The translations under genes and the position numbers were made by a program. Under the pieces are notes generated by a model. The model was not told where the DNA came from and did not search any database. It was given only the letters and a program-made list of their open reading frames with translations. From the NCBI RefSeq assembly GCF_024055635.1, contig NZ_JAMXMB010000032.1, forward strand, positions 62,001 through 126,000: a stretch of 64,000 nt of DNA, read 5' to 3'. Of the stretch, positions 32,596 to 40,582 are shown in pieces. Each line of letters opens with the position of its first letter. Positions within the stretch are counted from its first letter, which is position 1. This DNA comes from Microbacterium yannicii. Its GTDB lineage: Bacteria; Actinomycetota; Actinomycetes; Actinomycetales; Microbacteriaceae.

Positions 32596-32940
32596 TCAGG
32601 CCTTCGGGTCACCGGATGCCGCGGCATCCGGGTTCTCGCCCTGCTCCGGCTTCTCGGAGTCGTCGTTGAATAGCACGGGCCGGTCGATCTGCTTCGTCAC
32701 CTGCGCGGGGTCGACGGCGAGCAGCAGCAGCGACACGATGAGCAGCACGGCGATGAAGCTGACTCCGGCGATGACGAGGGCGGTGACGACCGCGCGCCCT
32801 GCCTCGCCGGCGGTGCGCTGCTGGAAAAAGCCCATTGAGACGAGCGTCACGACTCCCGCGAACAGCGCGGCGCCGAAGGCCAGCCCAAGCAGCTGCAGGG
32901 GCTTCATCAGGTCGCGGCGGGTGGGGCTGTCGTGGCTCAC
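32596..32940 (-). CDS. Small two-helix membrane protein, unknown
   Basis: A 114-residue protein with two strong hydrophobic helices (about 15-40 and 52-75) and an acidic, Asp/Glu/Pro-rich tail from 85. I do not recognise the family. Its GTG start overlaps the stop of the upstream membrane-protein gene as GTGA, so the two are coupled and probably work together. The tail ends near the repeat cluster. Confidence 0.7.
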   Translation of the reverse strand: MSHDSPTRRDLMKPLQLLGLAFGAALFAGVVTLVSMGFFQQRTAGEAGRAVVTALVIAGVSFIAVLLIVSLLLLAVDPAQVTKQIDRPVLFNDDSEKPEQGENPDAAASGDPKA

Positions 32941-33701
32941 GCGGAGTCCTTCTGCGGGGTGGGGTCGGCGGATGCGGGTGCGTCCGCCGTGGCGCTCTCG
33001 GCCGTGAAGCTCGCGGCGGTCTCGGGCTCAGCGGTGACGGCGGCGGTATCGGCGGTGCGCGGCGAGAAGCCGGCGATGCCGAGGTACACCGCGACGATCG
33101 CCGCGTAGCCGCCGAAGAGGCCGACGCCGATCGTGATGCCGGTGAGGGTGAACGTCGCGTGCGCCTCTTCGATCGTGTAGTCCAGCGCGTAGGCGGGCTG
33201 GACGAAGAGGAGGCCGATGCCGAGCAGGATCGTGATCGCGCCGATGACGGCGCCGTCGCGGCTCTCGGAGCGCGGCCCGGCCGGAACGGCAGGACGAGCG
33301 TCGGCGATGCCGGGGGCGATCTCACGGCGCTCGCGCCGGCCGGCGAGCCCGCGCCATCCGGCGATGAGCTCGAGCACGCCGCTCAGGAGCGCCCACACGA
33401 TGACGATGGCGAAGTAGCCGGCCACCGTGCGCAGCGGGTAGAGGCCGCTCGCCATGCCTGCGGCCACGGTCACGCCCCCGATGGCTGCGGCCGGCCAGCG
33501 GCGACCCGCCGGATAGACCAGCCACACCGAGAGCAGCAGCACGAGTCCGGTCGCGATGGCGAAGCCGCTGAAGACCGCGCTGCCCACGGCCGCCGAGTGA
33601 TCCGGCGAGAACGTGATCATGAGCGCCGCGATGGCAGCGAACGCGGCGCGCGCGAGCTGGACATGGCGCACGGCGAACGTGCGGGAATCGGCTGAGGTCA
33701 C
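32937..33701 (-). CDS. Multi-spanning membrane protein, unknown (HdeD/DUF308-like topology)
   Basis: A 254-residue protein with about six hydrophobic helices: three pairs, then a long Ala/Thr/Glu-rich tail from about 215. The helix pattern and the segment LRTVAGYFAIVIVWALLSGVLELIAG recall DUF308/HdeD proteins, but the match is weak. GTG start; an AGGA-like site is upstream. Coupled by GTGA to the next small membrane protein. Function unknown. Confidence 0.65.
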   Translation of the reverse strand: MTSADSRTFAVRHVQLARAAFAAIAALMITFSPDHSAAVGSAVFSGFAIATGLVLLLSVWLVYPAGRRWPAAAIGGVTVAAGMASGLYPLRTVAGYFAIVIVWALLSGVLELIAGWRGLAGRRERREIAPGIADARPAVPAGPRSESRDGAVIGAITILLGIGLLFVQPAYALDYTIEEAHATFTLTGITIGVGLFGGYAAIVAVYLGIAGFSPRTADTAAVTAEPETAASFTAESATADAPASADPTPQKDSA

Positions 33702-33810
33702 GGTGATCCTGCGGAGGAGCGGGTTCTCAGAAGCGAGAACGGATGCCCTCAGTCTACGTGCGTCGTAGGTGACAGCATCCTGAACCCCTCCCGGGCCCGG
33801 CTCCTCGCTG

Positions 33811-35193
33811 TCAGGAGAGGGTGTCGAGGATGCCGGTGAGCAGCTCGAACGTGGTGAGCGGCGAGACGATCGCGAAGCGCAGCACCGGCTCGCCGGCGTG
33901 CGAGCTCGGAACGACGAAGGCGTGCTGCTCCTCCAGGAGGCGGTCGGACCACGCCTCGTAGTCCGCGAGCGTCCAGCCCTCGCGGCGGAAGACCACGACC
34001 GACAGCTGCGGGTGGCGCACCAGCGACAGGCCCTCGCGCGCCTCGATCTCGTCGGCGATCCGTCGGGCGAGATCGATGCCGTACTCGATCGTGGCGCGGT
34101 ACTGCTCGGTGCCGTGCGTCGCGAGGGAGAACCACATCGGCAGCCCGCGGGCCCGGCGGGTGAGCTGGATGGCGAGGTCGGACGGATTCCAGTCCGGCTT
34201 GCCGGTGAGCGTGTCGAGGTACTCGGCCTTCTGCGTGTGCGCCGACAGGGCCAGCGCGGGCTCGCGATAGATCAGCGCGCAGGCGTCGAACGGTGCGAAC
34301 AGCCACTTGTGCGGGTCGACGATGAGCGAGTCGGCGAGGCCGACGCCGTCGAACGCCGGTCGCATGCGCTCGACGAGCATCGCCGCGAGCCCGTAGGCGC
34401 CGTCGACGTGGAACCACACGCCGCGCTCCCGCGCGACGGCCGCCACACTCGCGATGTCGTCCACGATGCCGAAGTTCGTGGTGCCGGCAGTGGCCACCAC
34501 CGCGAAGACGGCGTCGCCGTGCTCGTCGAGCACGCGCGCGACCGCCTCGCCGTGCAGGCGCCCATCGGCATCGACCTCGGCGGTCGCGACATCCACATCC
34601 ATCACAGCGGCGGCCGACGCGATCGACGAGTGCGCCTCCGCGCTGCAGACGACGACCCACCGCGGCGGCGTCGCCCGCCCCTCTTCGGCCGTGCGTCGGC
34701 GCGCGGCATCCCGTGCCGTGACGAGCGCCGAGAGGTTGCCGATCGTGCCGCCCTGGACGAACACGCCGCCGGAGCCCGCCGGCATCCCGAACTCCGAGGC
34801 GAGCCAGTGCAGCACCTCGTTCTCGGCGTAGACGGCACCGGAGCCCTCCATCCACGAGCCTCCGTAGATGGCGGATGCCGACACCACGACGTCGAACGCC
34901 AGTGAGGCCTTCGTCGGGGCGGAGGGGATGAACGACAGGTAGCCGGGGTGGTCGGTCGACACGCAGGACGGGGCGAGCACGTTCTCGAACAGCGCGATGG
35001 CCCGTCGCGAGCCGATGCCCTCTGCGGTGATCGAGCCGGAGGCCAGGCGCTCGAGGTCCCGCGGCGTCATCGGCTTGTCGAGCGGCACATCCTCGTAGAG
35101 CGCCCGGCGGCGTGCGTACTCGAGGACGTCCTCTACGGTGTGGCGGGTGTCGGACGAGATGGCGTGCATGTGGTCGGGGGACGTCTCTGGCAT
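33811..35193 (-). CDS. Group II PLP-dependent amino acid decarboxylase
   Basis: A 460-residue decarboxylase of the aromatic-L-amino-acid/diaminobutyrate/glutamate group. The cofactor lysine is Lys296 in VDPHKWLF; His188 (AEAHSS) stacks on the ring, and Asp264 (HVDGAYG) binds its nitrogen. GGTIGNLSAL and the start of the catalytic loop are also recognisable. The substrate is not deducible; no transporter or pathway partner is adjacent. ATG 35193 has GAGGAG 5 nt upstream; the in-frame extension to 35388 is repeat sequence. A GC-rich palindrome follows upstream. Confidence 0.9.
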   Translation of the reverse strand: MPETSPDHMHAISSDTRHTVEDVLEYARRRALYEDVPLDKPMTPRDLERLASGSITAEGIGSRRAIALFENVLAPSCVSTDHPGYLSFIPSAPTKASLAFDVVVSASAIYGGSWMEGSGAVYAENEVLHWLASEFGMPAGSGGVFVQGGTIGNLSALVTARDAARRRTAEEGRATPPRWVVVCSAEAHSSIASAAAVMDVDVATAEVDADGRLHGEAVARVLDEHGDAVFAVVATAGTTNFGIVDDIASVAAVARERGVWFHVDGAYGLAAMLVERMRPAFDGVGLADSLIVDPHKWLFAPFDACALIYREPALALSAHTQKAEYLDTLTGKPDWNPSDLAIQLTRRARGLPMWFSLATHGTEQYRATIEYGIDLARRIADEIEAREGLSLVRHPQLSVVVFRREGWTLADYEAWSDRLLEEQHAFVVPSSHAGEPVLRFAIVSPLTTFELLTGILDTLS

Positions 35194-35270
35194 GGCGCTC
35201 CTCGGTCGACGCTGACGGGTTCGGGTGCAGATCACGCTAGACCACCGCGCCATGCCGGCACATCCTCTCC

Positions 35271-35345
35271 GGTTCGGGGCGCATCGCGTCCGTTCGGGGC
35301 GCGCCGCGAACGCCCCGAACGCCCGTGGCGCGCCCCGAACCCGGG
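35271..35345. repeat. GC-rich inverted-repeat cluster
   Basis: Perfect arms gttcggggcgcgcc (35292-35305) and its complement (35327-35340) enclose a further cgccccgaac, and another ggttcggggcgc precedes at 35271. It lies between divergent genes, so it is not simply a terminator. Confidence 0.65.
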
Positions 35346-35457
35346 GCGGGGGACAGGTGCGCGCGATCGGGCAGAAATGGAGAAGCACGGCGGATGCCGC
35401 GGCCGTAGCGTGATGGACATCAGGCGCACAGCGCCCCGAGCGTGAAGGAAATGGACC

Positions 35458-35895
35458 ATGGCTGACAAGACATCCGAGAACCTGTCGCAGATCGAGCGCG
35501 ACGCCGTCAAGGCGCGCGCGAAGGAGCTGCGCGAGCAGGCCAAGGCGGGCAAGAACCGCGAAGCGGGTGCGAAGCAGGTGCAGGAGGCAGTCGCCAAGCT
35601 CGAAGGGCTGGACCGGCAGATCGCCGAGGCCTTCGTGGCGCTGGTGGGCGATGTCGCGCCCGAGCTGATGCCGAAGACCTATTACGGCTTCCCGGCGTAT
35701 GCGAACGCCGCGGGCAAGGTGGTCGTGTTCTACCAGCCGGCGAGCAAGTTCAAGACCCGGTACGGCACCATCAGCTTCGACGAGTCGGCGCAGCTCGACG
35801 ACGGCGACGTCTGGCCGGTCAGCTACGCGGTGGTCGCCTGGAACGACGCGGCGGAGAAGAAGTTCCGCGCCCTCGTGGCGACCGCCGCGTCCTGA
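35458..35895 (+). CDS. DUF1801/YdhG-like protein
   Basis: A 145-residue protein. The N-terminal 45 residues are a Lys/Ala/Glu-rich helix. The rest has the DUF1801 pattern: PELMPKTYYGFPAYANAAGKVVVFYQPASKFKTRYGTISF, then an acidic strand and a final helix. The family has a steroidogenic-lipid-transfer-free fold sometimes labelled iron chaperone; function is not established. ATG with GAAGGA upstream. A 26-bp tandem duplication spans its stop codon (35875-35926). Confidence 0.8.
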   Translation: MADKTSENLSQIERDAVKARAKELREQAKAGKNREAGAKQVQEAVAKLEGLDRQIAEAFVALVGDVAPELMPKTYYGFPAYANAAGKVVVFYQPASKFKTRYGTISFDESAQLDDGDVWPVSYAVVAWNDAAEKKFRALVATAAS

Positions 35896-35926
35896 ACGCA
35901 GTGGCGACCGCCGCGTCCTGAGCGCC
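35875..35926. repeat. 26-bp tandem duplication across a stop codon
   Basis: gtggcgaccgccgcgtcctg recurs at 35875 and 35901, so the last codons and the TGA of the preceding gene are duplicated. The second copy is not translated. Confidence 0.8.
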
Positions 35927-35940
35927 GCCGCGGCGCGGCC

Positions 35941-36735
35941 TCACTCCAGGAACTGGAGGGCCGCGTCGCGGAACGCGCGCGAGCCGGGGGTGTTGAAATG
36001 ATGCCGCCCCGGGATCTCGACGAAGGTGCCGTGCGGAGCTGTCGCGGCGAGTATGCGCGAGCGCTCGAGGATCGCGTCCTCCGAACCGGTCGCGAACAGC
36101 ACCGGCTGCCGGGGTGGACGCTCGGGATCGGGGTCGGCGTCGCCGAATCGCATGCCTTCGGCCAGCGCGATCAGCGCACGCAGATCGTTGTCGGGCACCC
36201 GCTCCGCCAGCCGGACGTAGTTCTGGGTGACGGCGTCGCTCAGTGGTATGCCCTGCTCGGCATATGCGCGCGCCTGGTCGATCCGCAGGCGTCCGAGCGG
36301 CCGGCCGTCGGGGATGCCGCCCAGCACGGCGCGGCTGATGTGCTCGGGCGCATCCACCGCCAGCTGCCATCCGACGCGAGCGCCGAGCGAGTACCCGACG
36401 TAGCGCACCGCGTGGACGAGATACGTGTCGAGCACAGCGATGAGGTCGGCCACGAAGGCGGCCATCGAGTAGGCATGAGCGTCGTCGGGCTTGTCGCTCG
36501 CCCCGTGGCCGCGCTGGTCGACGCCGATCACGCGGTAGCCCGCCGTGGTCAGCATCCGCACCCAGCCGGTGTCGACCCAGTTGTCGCGGCAGCTCGACGC
36601 GAACCCGTGCACGCACAGCACGGGCTCGCCGTCCGGCTCGCCCCATTGGTACGTCGCGAGACGGTAGCCCTCGCTCGACATGATGTAGCTCGGCGGCGGC
36701 ATCTCGGTGCGAACAACGGGGGCGACGGCATCCAT
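35941..36735 (-). CDS. Alpha/beta hydrolase
   Basis: A 264-residue hydrolase with oxyanion region CVHGFASS (41-48), DQRGHGAS, nucleophile motif GYSLGA (Ser116), a late acidic residue in TGSEDAIL and histidines in PGRHHFN. It resembles epoxide-hydrolase and lactonase relatives; the substrate is unknown. I chose ATG 36735 because CAGAAT lies 7 nt upstream, the spacing seen at other genes here. ATG 36744 adds three residues, and the long in-frame extension would need a TTG start. Confidence 0.83.
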   Translation of the reverse strand: MDAVAPVVRTEMPPPSYIMSSEGYRLATYQWGEPDGEPVLCVHGFASSCRDNWVDTGWVRMLTTAGYRVIGVDQRGHGASDKPDDAHAYSMAAFVADLIAVLDTYLVHAVRYVGYSLGARVGWQLAVDAPEHISRAVLGGIPDGRPLGRLRIDQARAYAEQGIPLSDAVTQNYVRLAERVPDNDLRALIALAEGMRFGDADPDPERPPRQPVLFATGSEDAILERSRILAATAPHGTFVEIPGRHHFNTPGSRAFRDAALQFLE

Positions 36736-36742
36736 ATCCGCC

Positions 36743-36748
36743 ATTCTG
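36743..36748 (-). promoter_or_regulatory. -10 element of the hydrolase gene, leaderless
   Basis: CAGAAT on the minus strand, 7 nt before ATG 36735. It satisfies A2/T6 but not T1. Confidence 0.4.
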
Positions 36749-36908
36749 CTCTGCAGGGGGCCGGGACGCGCGGACCCGGGCGGCGGCACGTCATGAGCGG
36801 GGCTCGCAGGGCCCGCGATACCCGGTCGGGAGGTGCGGAGAGTACGCTCTTCGGCCACTGTTGACAAGTGGGCTGAGTGATCTCAGGTGTTCCGCCTAAC
36901 GTCGCGGC

Positions 36909-37589
36909 ATGAGCACGGACGACACCCGAGGTGTACCGCCGACGCAGCCGTTGGCTCCGCGGCGGACCGACACCGACCTCGACCGCGACGGAGTCGCCGA
37001 CCGCAACGAGGCCTCGCTGCGGGACACCGTCGTGGCACGGGAGCACGAGCGTTTCGGCGGCATGAAGTTCGGCGCCGCCTTCTTCGGATGGCTGACGGCC
37101 CTCGGCGCACTCGTGGCGCTGACCGCGGTGGTCGCCGCGATCGGGGCGGCGACGGGACTCGCCTCGCCCGAGACCGTGGAAGACGCCGTCGACGCGGCCG
37201 ACCAGAACCTCGGGACGGCGACGATCATCGGCGCGATCGCCATCGCGATCGTGCTGTTCATCGCCTACTTCGCCGGCGGGTACGTCGCCGGGCGCATGGC
37301 GCGGCTGAGCGGCGCCAAGCAGGGTCTGGCCGTCTGGCTGTGGGCGATCCTGATCGCGATCGTCGTCGCGATCGTGACGGCCATCGCCGGTACCCAGTGG
37401 GACATCCTGGCGAACGTCGACATCTTCCCCCGCATCCCGGTGACCGCCGATACGGCGACCTGGACCGGCATCCTCACCGCCATCGGCGCCGCGGTGATCA
37501 CGCTCATCGCGGCGATCCTCGGCGGCGCCGCCGGCATGCGGTACCACCGTCGCGTCGACCGGGCCGGCTTCGGCGACGACCGGGTCTGA
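36909..37589 (+). CDS. Membrane protein, unknown, upstream of csbD
   Basis: A 226-residue protein. Residues 1-45 are polar, with a DxDxDG-like segment (DLDRDGVADRNE) that resembles a calcium-binding loop but is unproven. Four hydrophobic helices follow (about 52-80, 98-125, 140-165 and 188-212), with a Gly-rich turn in helix 2 (AYFAGGYVAGRMARLSG). That segment suggests a family of actinobacterial membrane proteins often near CsbD, function unknown. It precedes csbD by 38 bp on the same strand. Confidence 0.7.
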   Translation: MSTDDTRGVPPTQPLAPRRTDTDLDRDGVADRNEASLRDTVVAREHERFGGMKFGAAFFGWLTALGALVALTAVVAAIGAATGLASPETVEDAVDAADQNLGTATIIGAIAIAIVLFIAYFAGGYVAGRMARLSGAKQGLAVWLWAILIAIVVAIVTAIAGTQWDILANVDIFPRIPVTADTATWTGILTAIGAAVITLIAAILGGAAGMRYHRRVDRAGFGDDRV

Positions 37590-37627
37590 CACTCGACCTC
37601 TATCCACCACGAGAAGGGAGATCCACC

Positions 37628-37807
37628 ATGGGTCTGGACGATGACATCAAGCACAACGCGGAAGAAGTGAAGGGCAAGGCGAAGGAGGCGGTCGGCGACG
37701 CGACCGACAACGAGCGTCTGCAGGCTGAGGGCGTGGGCGACCAGGCCAGCGCCAAGATCAAGAAGGCCGGCCAGGACGTGAAGGACGCGTTCACCGACGA
37801 TCGGTGA
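37628..37807 (+). CDS. CsbD family stress protein
   Basis: A 59-residue, highly charged protein beginning MGLDDDIKHNAEEVKGKAKE, with the family's KGKAKEAVGD block and a second half KIKKAGQDVKDAF. CsbD proteins are induced by general stress in several bacteria; their mechanism is unknown. ATG with AAGGGAG upstream. Together with the preceding membrane protein it forms a probable two-gene unit ending in a strong terminator. Confidence 0.9.
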   Translation: MGLDDDIKHNAEEVKGKAKEAVGDATDNERLQAEGVGDQASAKIKKAGQDVKDAFTDDR

Positions 37808-37813
37808 TCTAGC

Positions 37814-37857
37814 CACGACGGTGCCCCGGACCCCCACGGGTCCGGGGCACCGTCGTG
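37814..37857. terminator. Strong bidirectional terminator after csbD
   Basis: Perfect 20-bp arms (cacgacggtgccccggaccc and its complement) with a 4-nt loop, between convergent csbD and the LysR gene. Confidence 0.9.
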
Positions 37858-37878
37858 TCCGAGTGCCGGACGACCGCC

Positions 37879-38778
37879 TCAGAAGACGTCCCAGTCCCGG
37901 GCGCGTTCGACGAGCGCGTCGATGACGCGCGTCGCGGCGGCGCCCCGCGAGGCGCCGGCGCGGATCGCGAGGTGCAGCGTGTTGATCGGCGCTTCGGCCG
38001 ATCGATGCAGCAGCTCCACGGTGCCCGCCCCGATCGCGGGCTCGGCCAGGTAGCGCGGCAGAGCCGAGATCCCGGCTCCCGCGATCACTGCTGCGAGCAC
38101 CGCCCGCAGATCGGGCACGATCATGGCCACGGTGTTGGCCGGCCGGTGGCCGAACTGGCTGCGCCAGTAGCGCCGCACGATCGACAGATCCGCGTCGTAC
38201 GCGACCAGCGGCAGATGCCTCAGCGCCTCGGCGGGGTCCGCGGCGAGGCGATGCCGGTCGATCGTGCCGGCGAGCGAGGGCGCACCCACGAGCACGAACT
38301 CCTCATCGACCAGACCTCGATAGCGGATGCCGCGGATCGGCGTGCGCACCGACGACACGACCACGTCGAGACCGCCGCCGGCGAGCAGTGCGAGCAGATC
38401 ATGGGCGAGTCCGAGCGTGAACTCGACGCGGACGCCACGGCCCGTGAGCGGGGCCAGCGCGGGGACCACTCGTGCCGCGACCACATCGCTCGCGCCGCCC
38501 ACCCTCACCGTCTCGGCGGGTCCGACCTCCGGCACCGTCCACACCTCTCGCAGGCGGTCGACCGGTGCGGACACCCGTGCGGCGAGCGCATCGCCCGCGG
38601 CGGTGGGGGTCACGCCGCGCACGGATCGCGTGAAGAGCGGCGTTCCCAGCTCCGTCTCGAGGCGGGCGATCCGTTCGCTCACGGACGGCTGGCTGATGCC
38701 GAGGCGCGCCGCTGCGGCCGTGATCGAGCCCGCGCGATGCACCTCGAGGAACGTGTGCAGCAGGTCGAGCTCTTGCAC
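37879..38778 (-). CDS. LysR family transcriptional regulator
   Basis: A 299-residue regulator. The winged helix-turn-helix spans 1-62 (AAAARLGISQPSVSERIARLE). The effector domain follows, with the two lobes of a periplasmic-binding-like fold. I prefer GTG 38778 (VQELDLLHTF) because GGAAGGA lies just upstream and the DNA-binding domain starts there; ATG and TTG codons 15-18 bp upstream are alternatives. Divergent from the DJ-1-like gene across 115 bp, so it likely controls that gene and itself. An ATAG-type palindromic LysR box is not obvious. Confidence 0.88.
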   Translation of the reverse strand: MQELDLLHTFLEVHRAGSITAAAARLGISQPSVSERIARLETELGTPLFTRSVRGVTPTAAGDALAARVSAPVDRLREVWTVPEVGPAETVRVGGASDVVAARVVPALAPLTGRGVRVEFTLGLAHDLLALLAGGGLDVVVSSVRTPIRGIRYRGLVDEEFVLVGAPSLAGTIDRHRLAADPAEALRHLPLVAYDADLSIVRRYWRSQFGHRPANTVAMIVPDLRAVLAAVIAGAGISALPRYLAEPAIGAGTVELLHRSAEAPINTLHLAIRAGASRGAAATRVIDALVERARDWDVF

Positions 38779-38893
38779 GCGGCATCCTTCCATCAAGAAA
38801 TCTATGGCGCCCTCTCATCATAGGAAATGCCGGTGATGGCTACCCCGTTGTCGTCGGCAAGCGGCTCGCACAGGCCGCAGAACGGGAGAAGAC

Positions 38894-39580
38894 ATGGCAC
38901 ACGTACTCATGGCGGTCACCGGCGCGGACGCCATCGCCCTCACGGACGGCACGAGTCACCCCACCGGATTCTGGGCGGAGGAGCTCATCGAGCTGCACCG
39001 CGGACTCGTGGCCGCCGGGCATCAGGTCGACGTCGCGACGCCCGGAGGCGTCCGCCCGACGGTCGACCCCGGCAGTCTCTCCGGCGATTCCGCGGATGGG
39101 CTCCGCGAGGATCTCGCGGTGATCGACGATCTGCTCGCCCACCCGCGGGCGCTGGCCGACGTGGGGGACGGCGAGTACGACGCGATCGCGCTGCCGGGCG
39201 GCCACGGACCGATGGTCGACCTCGCGGTGGACGCCGACCTCGGACGCCTGCTCATCGACGCGGTCGACCGCGACGCGGTGGTGGGGGTGCTGTGCCACGG
39301 GCCCGCAGGGCTGCTCAGCGCGGTGCGCGAGGACGGATCGTTCGCGTTCGCCGGCCGCCGCCTCGCCGTCTTCACCGACGACGAGGAGCGGCAGGGCGGC
39401 CTCGGCGACGGCTCGCCCTATCTGGTCGAGACCCGTCTGCGCGAGCTCGGCGCGATCGTCGAGCCGGGCGAGCCCTGGTCGGTCACCGTGGTGACGGACG
39501 GCTCGCTGGTGAGCGGTCAGAACCCGCAGTCGAGCGTCGCGACCGCGCAGCGCCTCGTCGAGGTGCTGGCGACACGCTGA
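38894..39580 (+). CDS. DJ-1/PfpI-superfamily protein, Hsp31-like
   Basis: A 228-residue class-I-glutamine-amidotransferase-like protein. Cys134 in GVLCHGPAG with His135 forms the nucleophile elbow; Glu29 or Glu30 (FWAEEL) is the probable acidic partner, as in Hsp31-type glyoxalase III and chaperones. The segment HPTGFWAEELIELH is typical of that subgroup. A role in methylglyoxal detoxification or protein repair is inferred from family. ATG preceded by GGGAGAAG. It is divergent from the LysR gene, its probable regulator. Confidence 0.88.
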   Translation: MAHVLMAVTGADAIALTDGTSHPTGFWAEELIELHRGLVAAGHQVDVATPGGVRPTVDPGSLSGDSADGLREDLAVIDDLLAHPRALADVGDGEYDAIALPGGHGPMVDLAVDADLGRLLIDAVDRDAVVGVLCHGPAGLLSAVREDGSFAFAGRRLAVFTDDEERQGGLGDGSPYLVETRLRELGAIVEPGEPWSVTVVTDGSLVSGQNPQSSVATAQRLVEVLATR

Positions 39581-39852
39581 CCGCGAGGGATGCCCCGGGG
39601 TGCGGTCACGGCCGACAGCAGGCCGCGCCCGCGGGCATGCGCCGCGCGCCACGCCGCGTCGTCGTGCGGGCGGCACGTCGAGACCTGGGGCACGGCCGCT
39701 GCCCCCCGCCCCCGCGGCGCCGTCGCCCTGTCCGCACCGCAGATCGGGGAGGATGAAGGCGACGCGTGCCACGCGGCGCGGCGTCATCGCAGCAACAATC
39801 GCAAGAGCAGGCGTCGTGCACCTGGCGAGACGTCGGGAAGGCGACGCGCGGC

Positions 39853-40329
39853 ATGACCATCGTGCTGGTCGAGGGCGAGAGCGACCGGATCGCCCTCGAG
39901 ACGCTGGCGACCCGGCTGGGCATGCGGATGCCGGAGGTGCGGGTCATCGGCGGGTCGAAGGGTGCCCGCCGGGCGGCGGCCGAGCTCACCGGCATGCGGC
40001 TGTTGGGGCTCGTCGACCAGGGTGAGCGTGAGGACTTCGAGCGGGTGCTCGACACCGTGTTCGTGTGCGATCCCGACCTCGAGGCCGAGTTCGTCCGCGC
40101 GCTGGGCGTCGCCGGAGTCGAGGCCGTCATCGCGGAGCAGGGCGAGCTGGCCTCGTTCCGCAGTCTGCAGCGCCAGCCCTTCCAGCGCGGTCGCCCCATC
40201 GAAGCGCAGCTCGCGCGCTTCTTCGGCGGCCGCAGCGGCAACAAGGCCCGCTACGCCGGGCTGATGGCTGAGGCTGTACCGCTGGACAGGGTGCCGCCGC
40301 CGCTGGCCGCGCTGCTCGCCGCGGTATGA
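39853..40329 (+). CDS. Stand-alone TOPRIM-domain protein
   Basis: A 158-residue protein that opens MTIVLVEGESDRIALETLA, the TOPRIM glutamate motif (Glu8), with RVIGGSKGARRAA next and a LLGLVDQGE segment where TOPRIM domains carry DxD; here only one aspartate is present. Proteins of this size are annotated as TOPRIM nucleotidyl transferase/hydrolase domain proteins. There is no helicase, ATPase or retron partner nearby. ATG 39853 with GGGAAGG upstream; the in-frame extension to 39766 looks noncoding. Confidence 0.75.
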   Translation: MTIVLVEGESDRIALETLATRLGMRMPEVRVIGGSKGARRAAAELTGMRLLGLVDQGEREDFERVLDTVFVCDPDLEAEFVRALGVAGVEAVIAEQGELASFRSLQRQPFQRGRPIEAQLARFFGGRSGNKARYAGLMAEAVPLDRVPPPLAALLAAV

Positions 40330-40570
40330 CGGACTGTCCGCCGGCCCAGCGCGAGGCCCCGCGGCCCGGCCGGCGACATCCTGCGCGTTTTCGTACGCGA
40401 CAGGTATTCCCGCAATGGTTCTCCGAACGGCCGGTGTGCCGTGGAACGTCCGGTCGCCATCGCTCCGGCGACCGCGACCGCATCCTCCGCGCTGGGCCGT
40501 CCCGCGGACGGAGACCACGGGGACCCGGCGCGGGACCGGCGACGCACCTCGCGATGACCGTGGCTGTCGA

Positions 40571-40576
40571 TAGTCT
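40571..40576 (+). promoter_or_regulatory. -10 element of the membrane-protein gene, leaderless
   Basis: TAGTCT ends 6 nt before the GTG start at 40583, without a ribosome-binding site. Confidence 0.55.
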
Positions 40577-40582
40577 GCGCGA

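Noticed and set aside
39581..39852. Possible gene between the DJ-1-like and TOPRIM genes
   Set aside because: Open frames on both strands are Arg/Ala-rich with no ribosome-binding site, promoter hexamer or recognisable domain.
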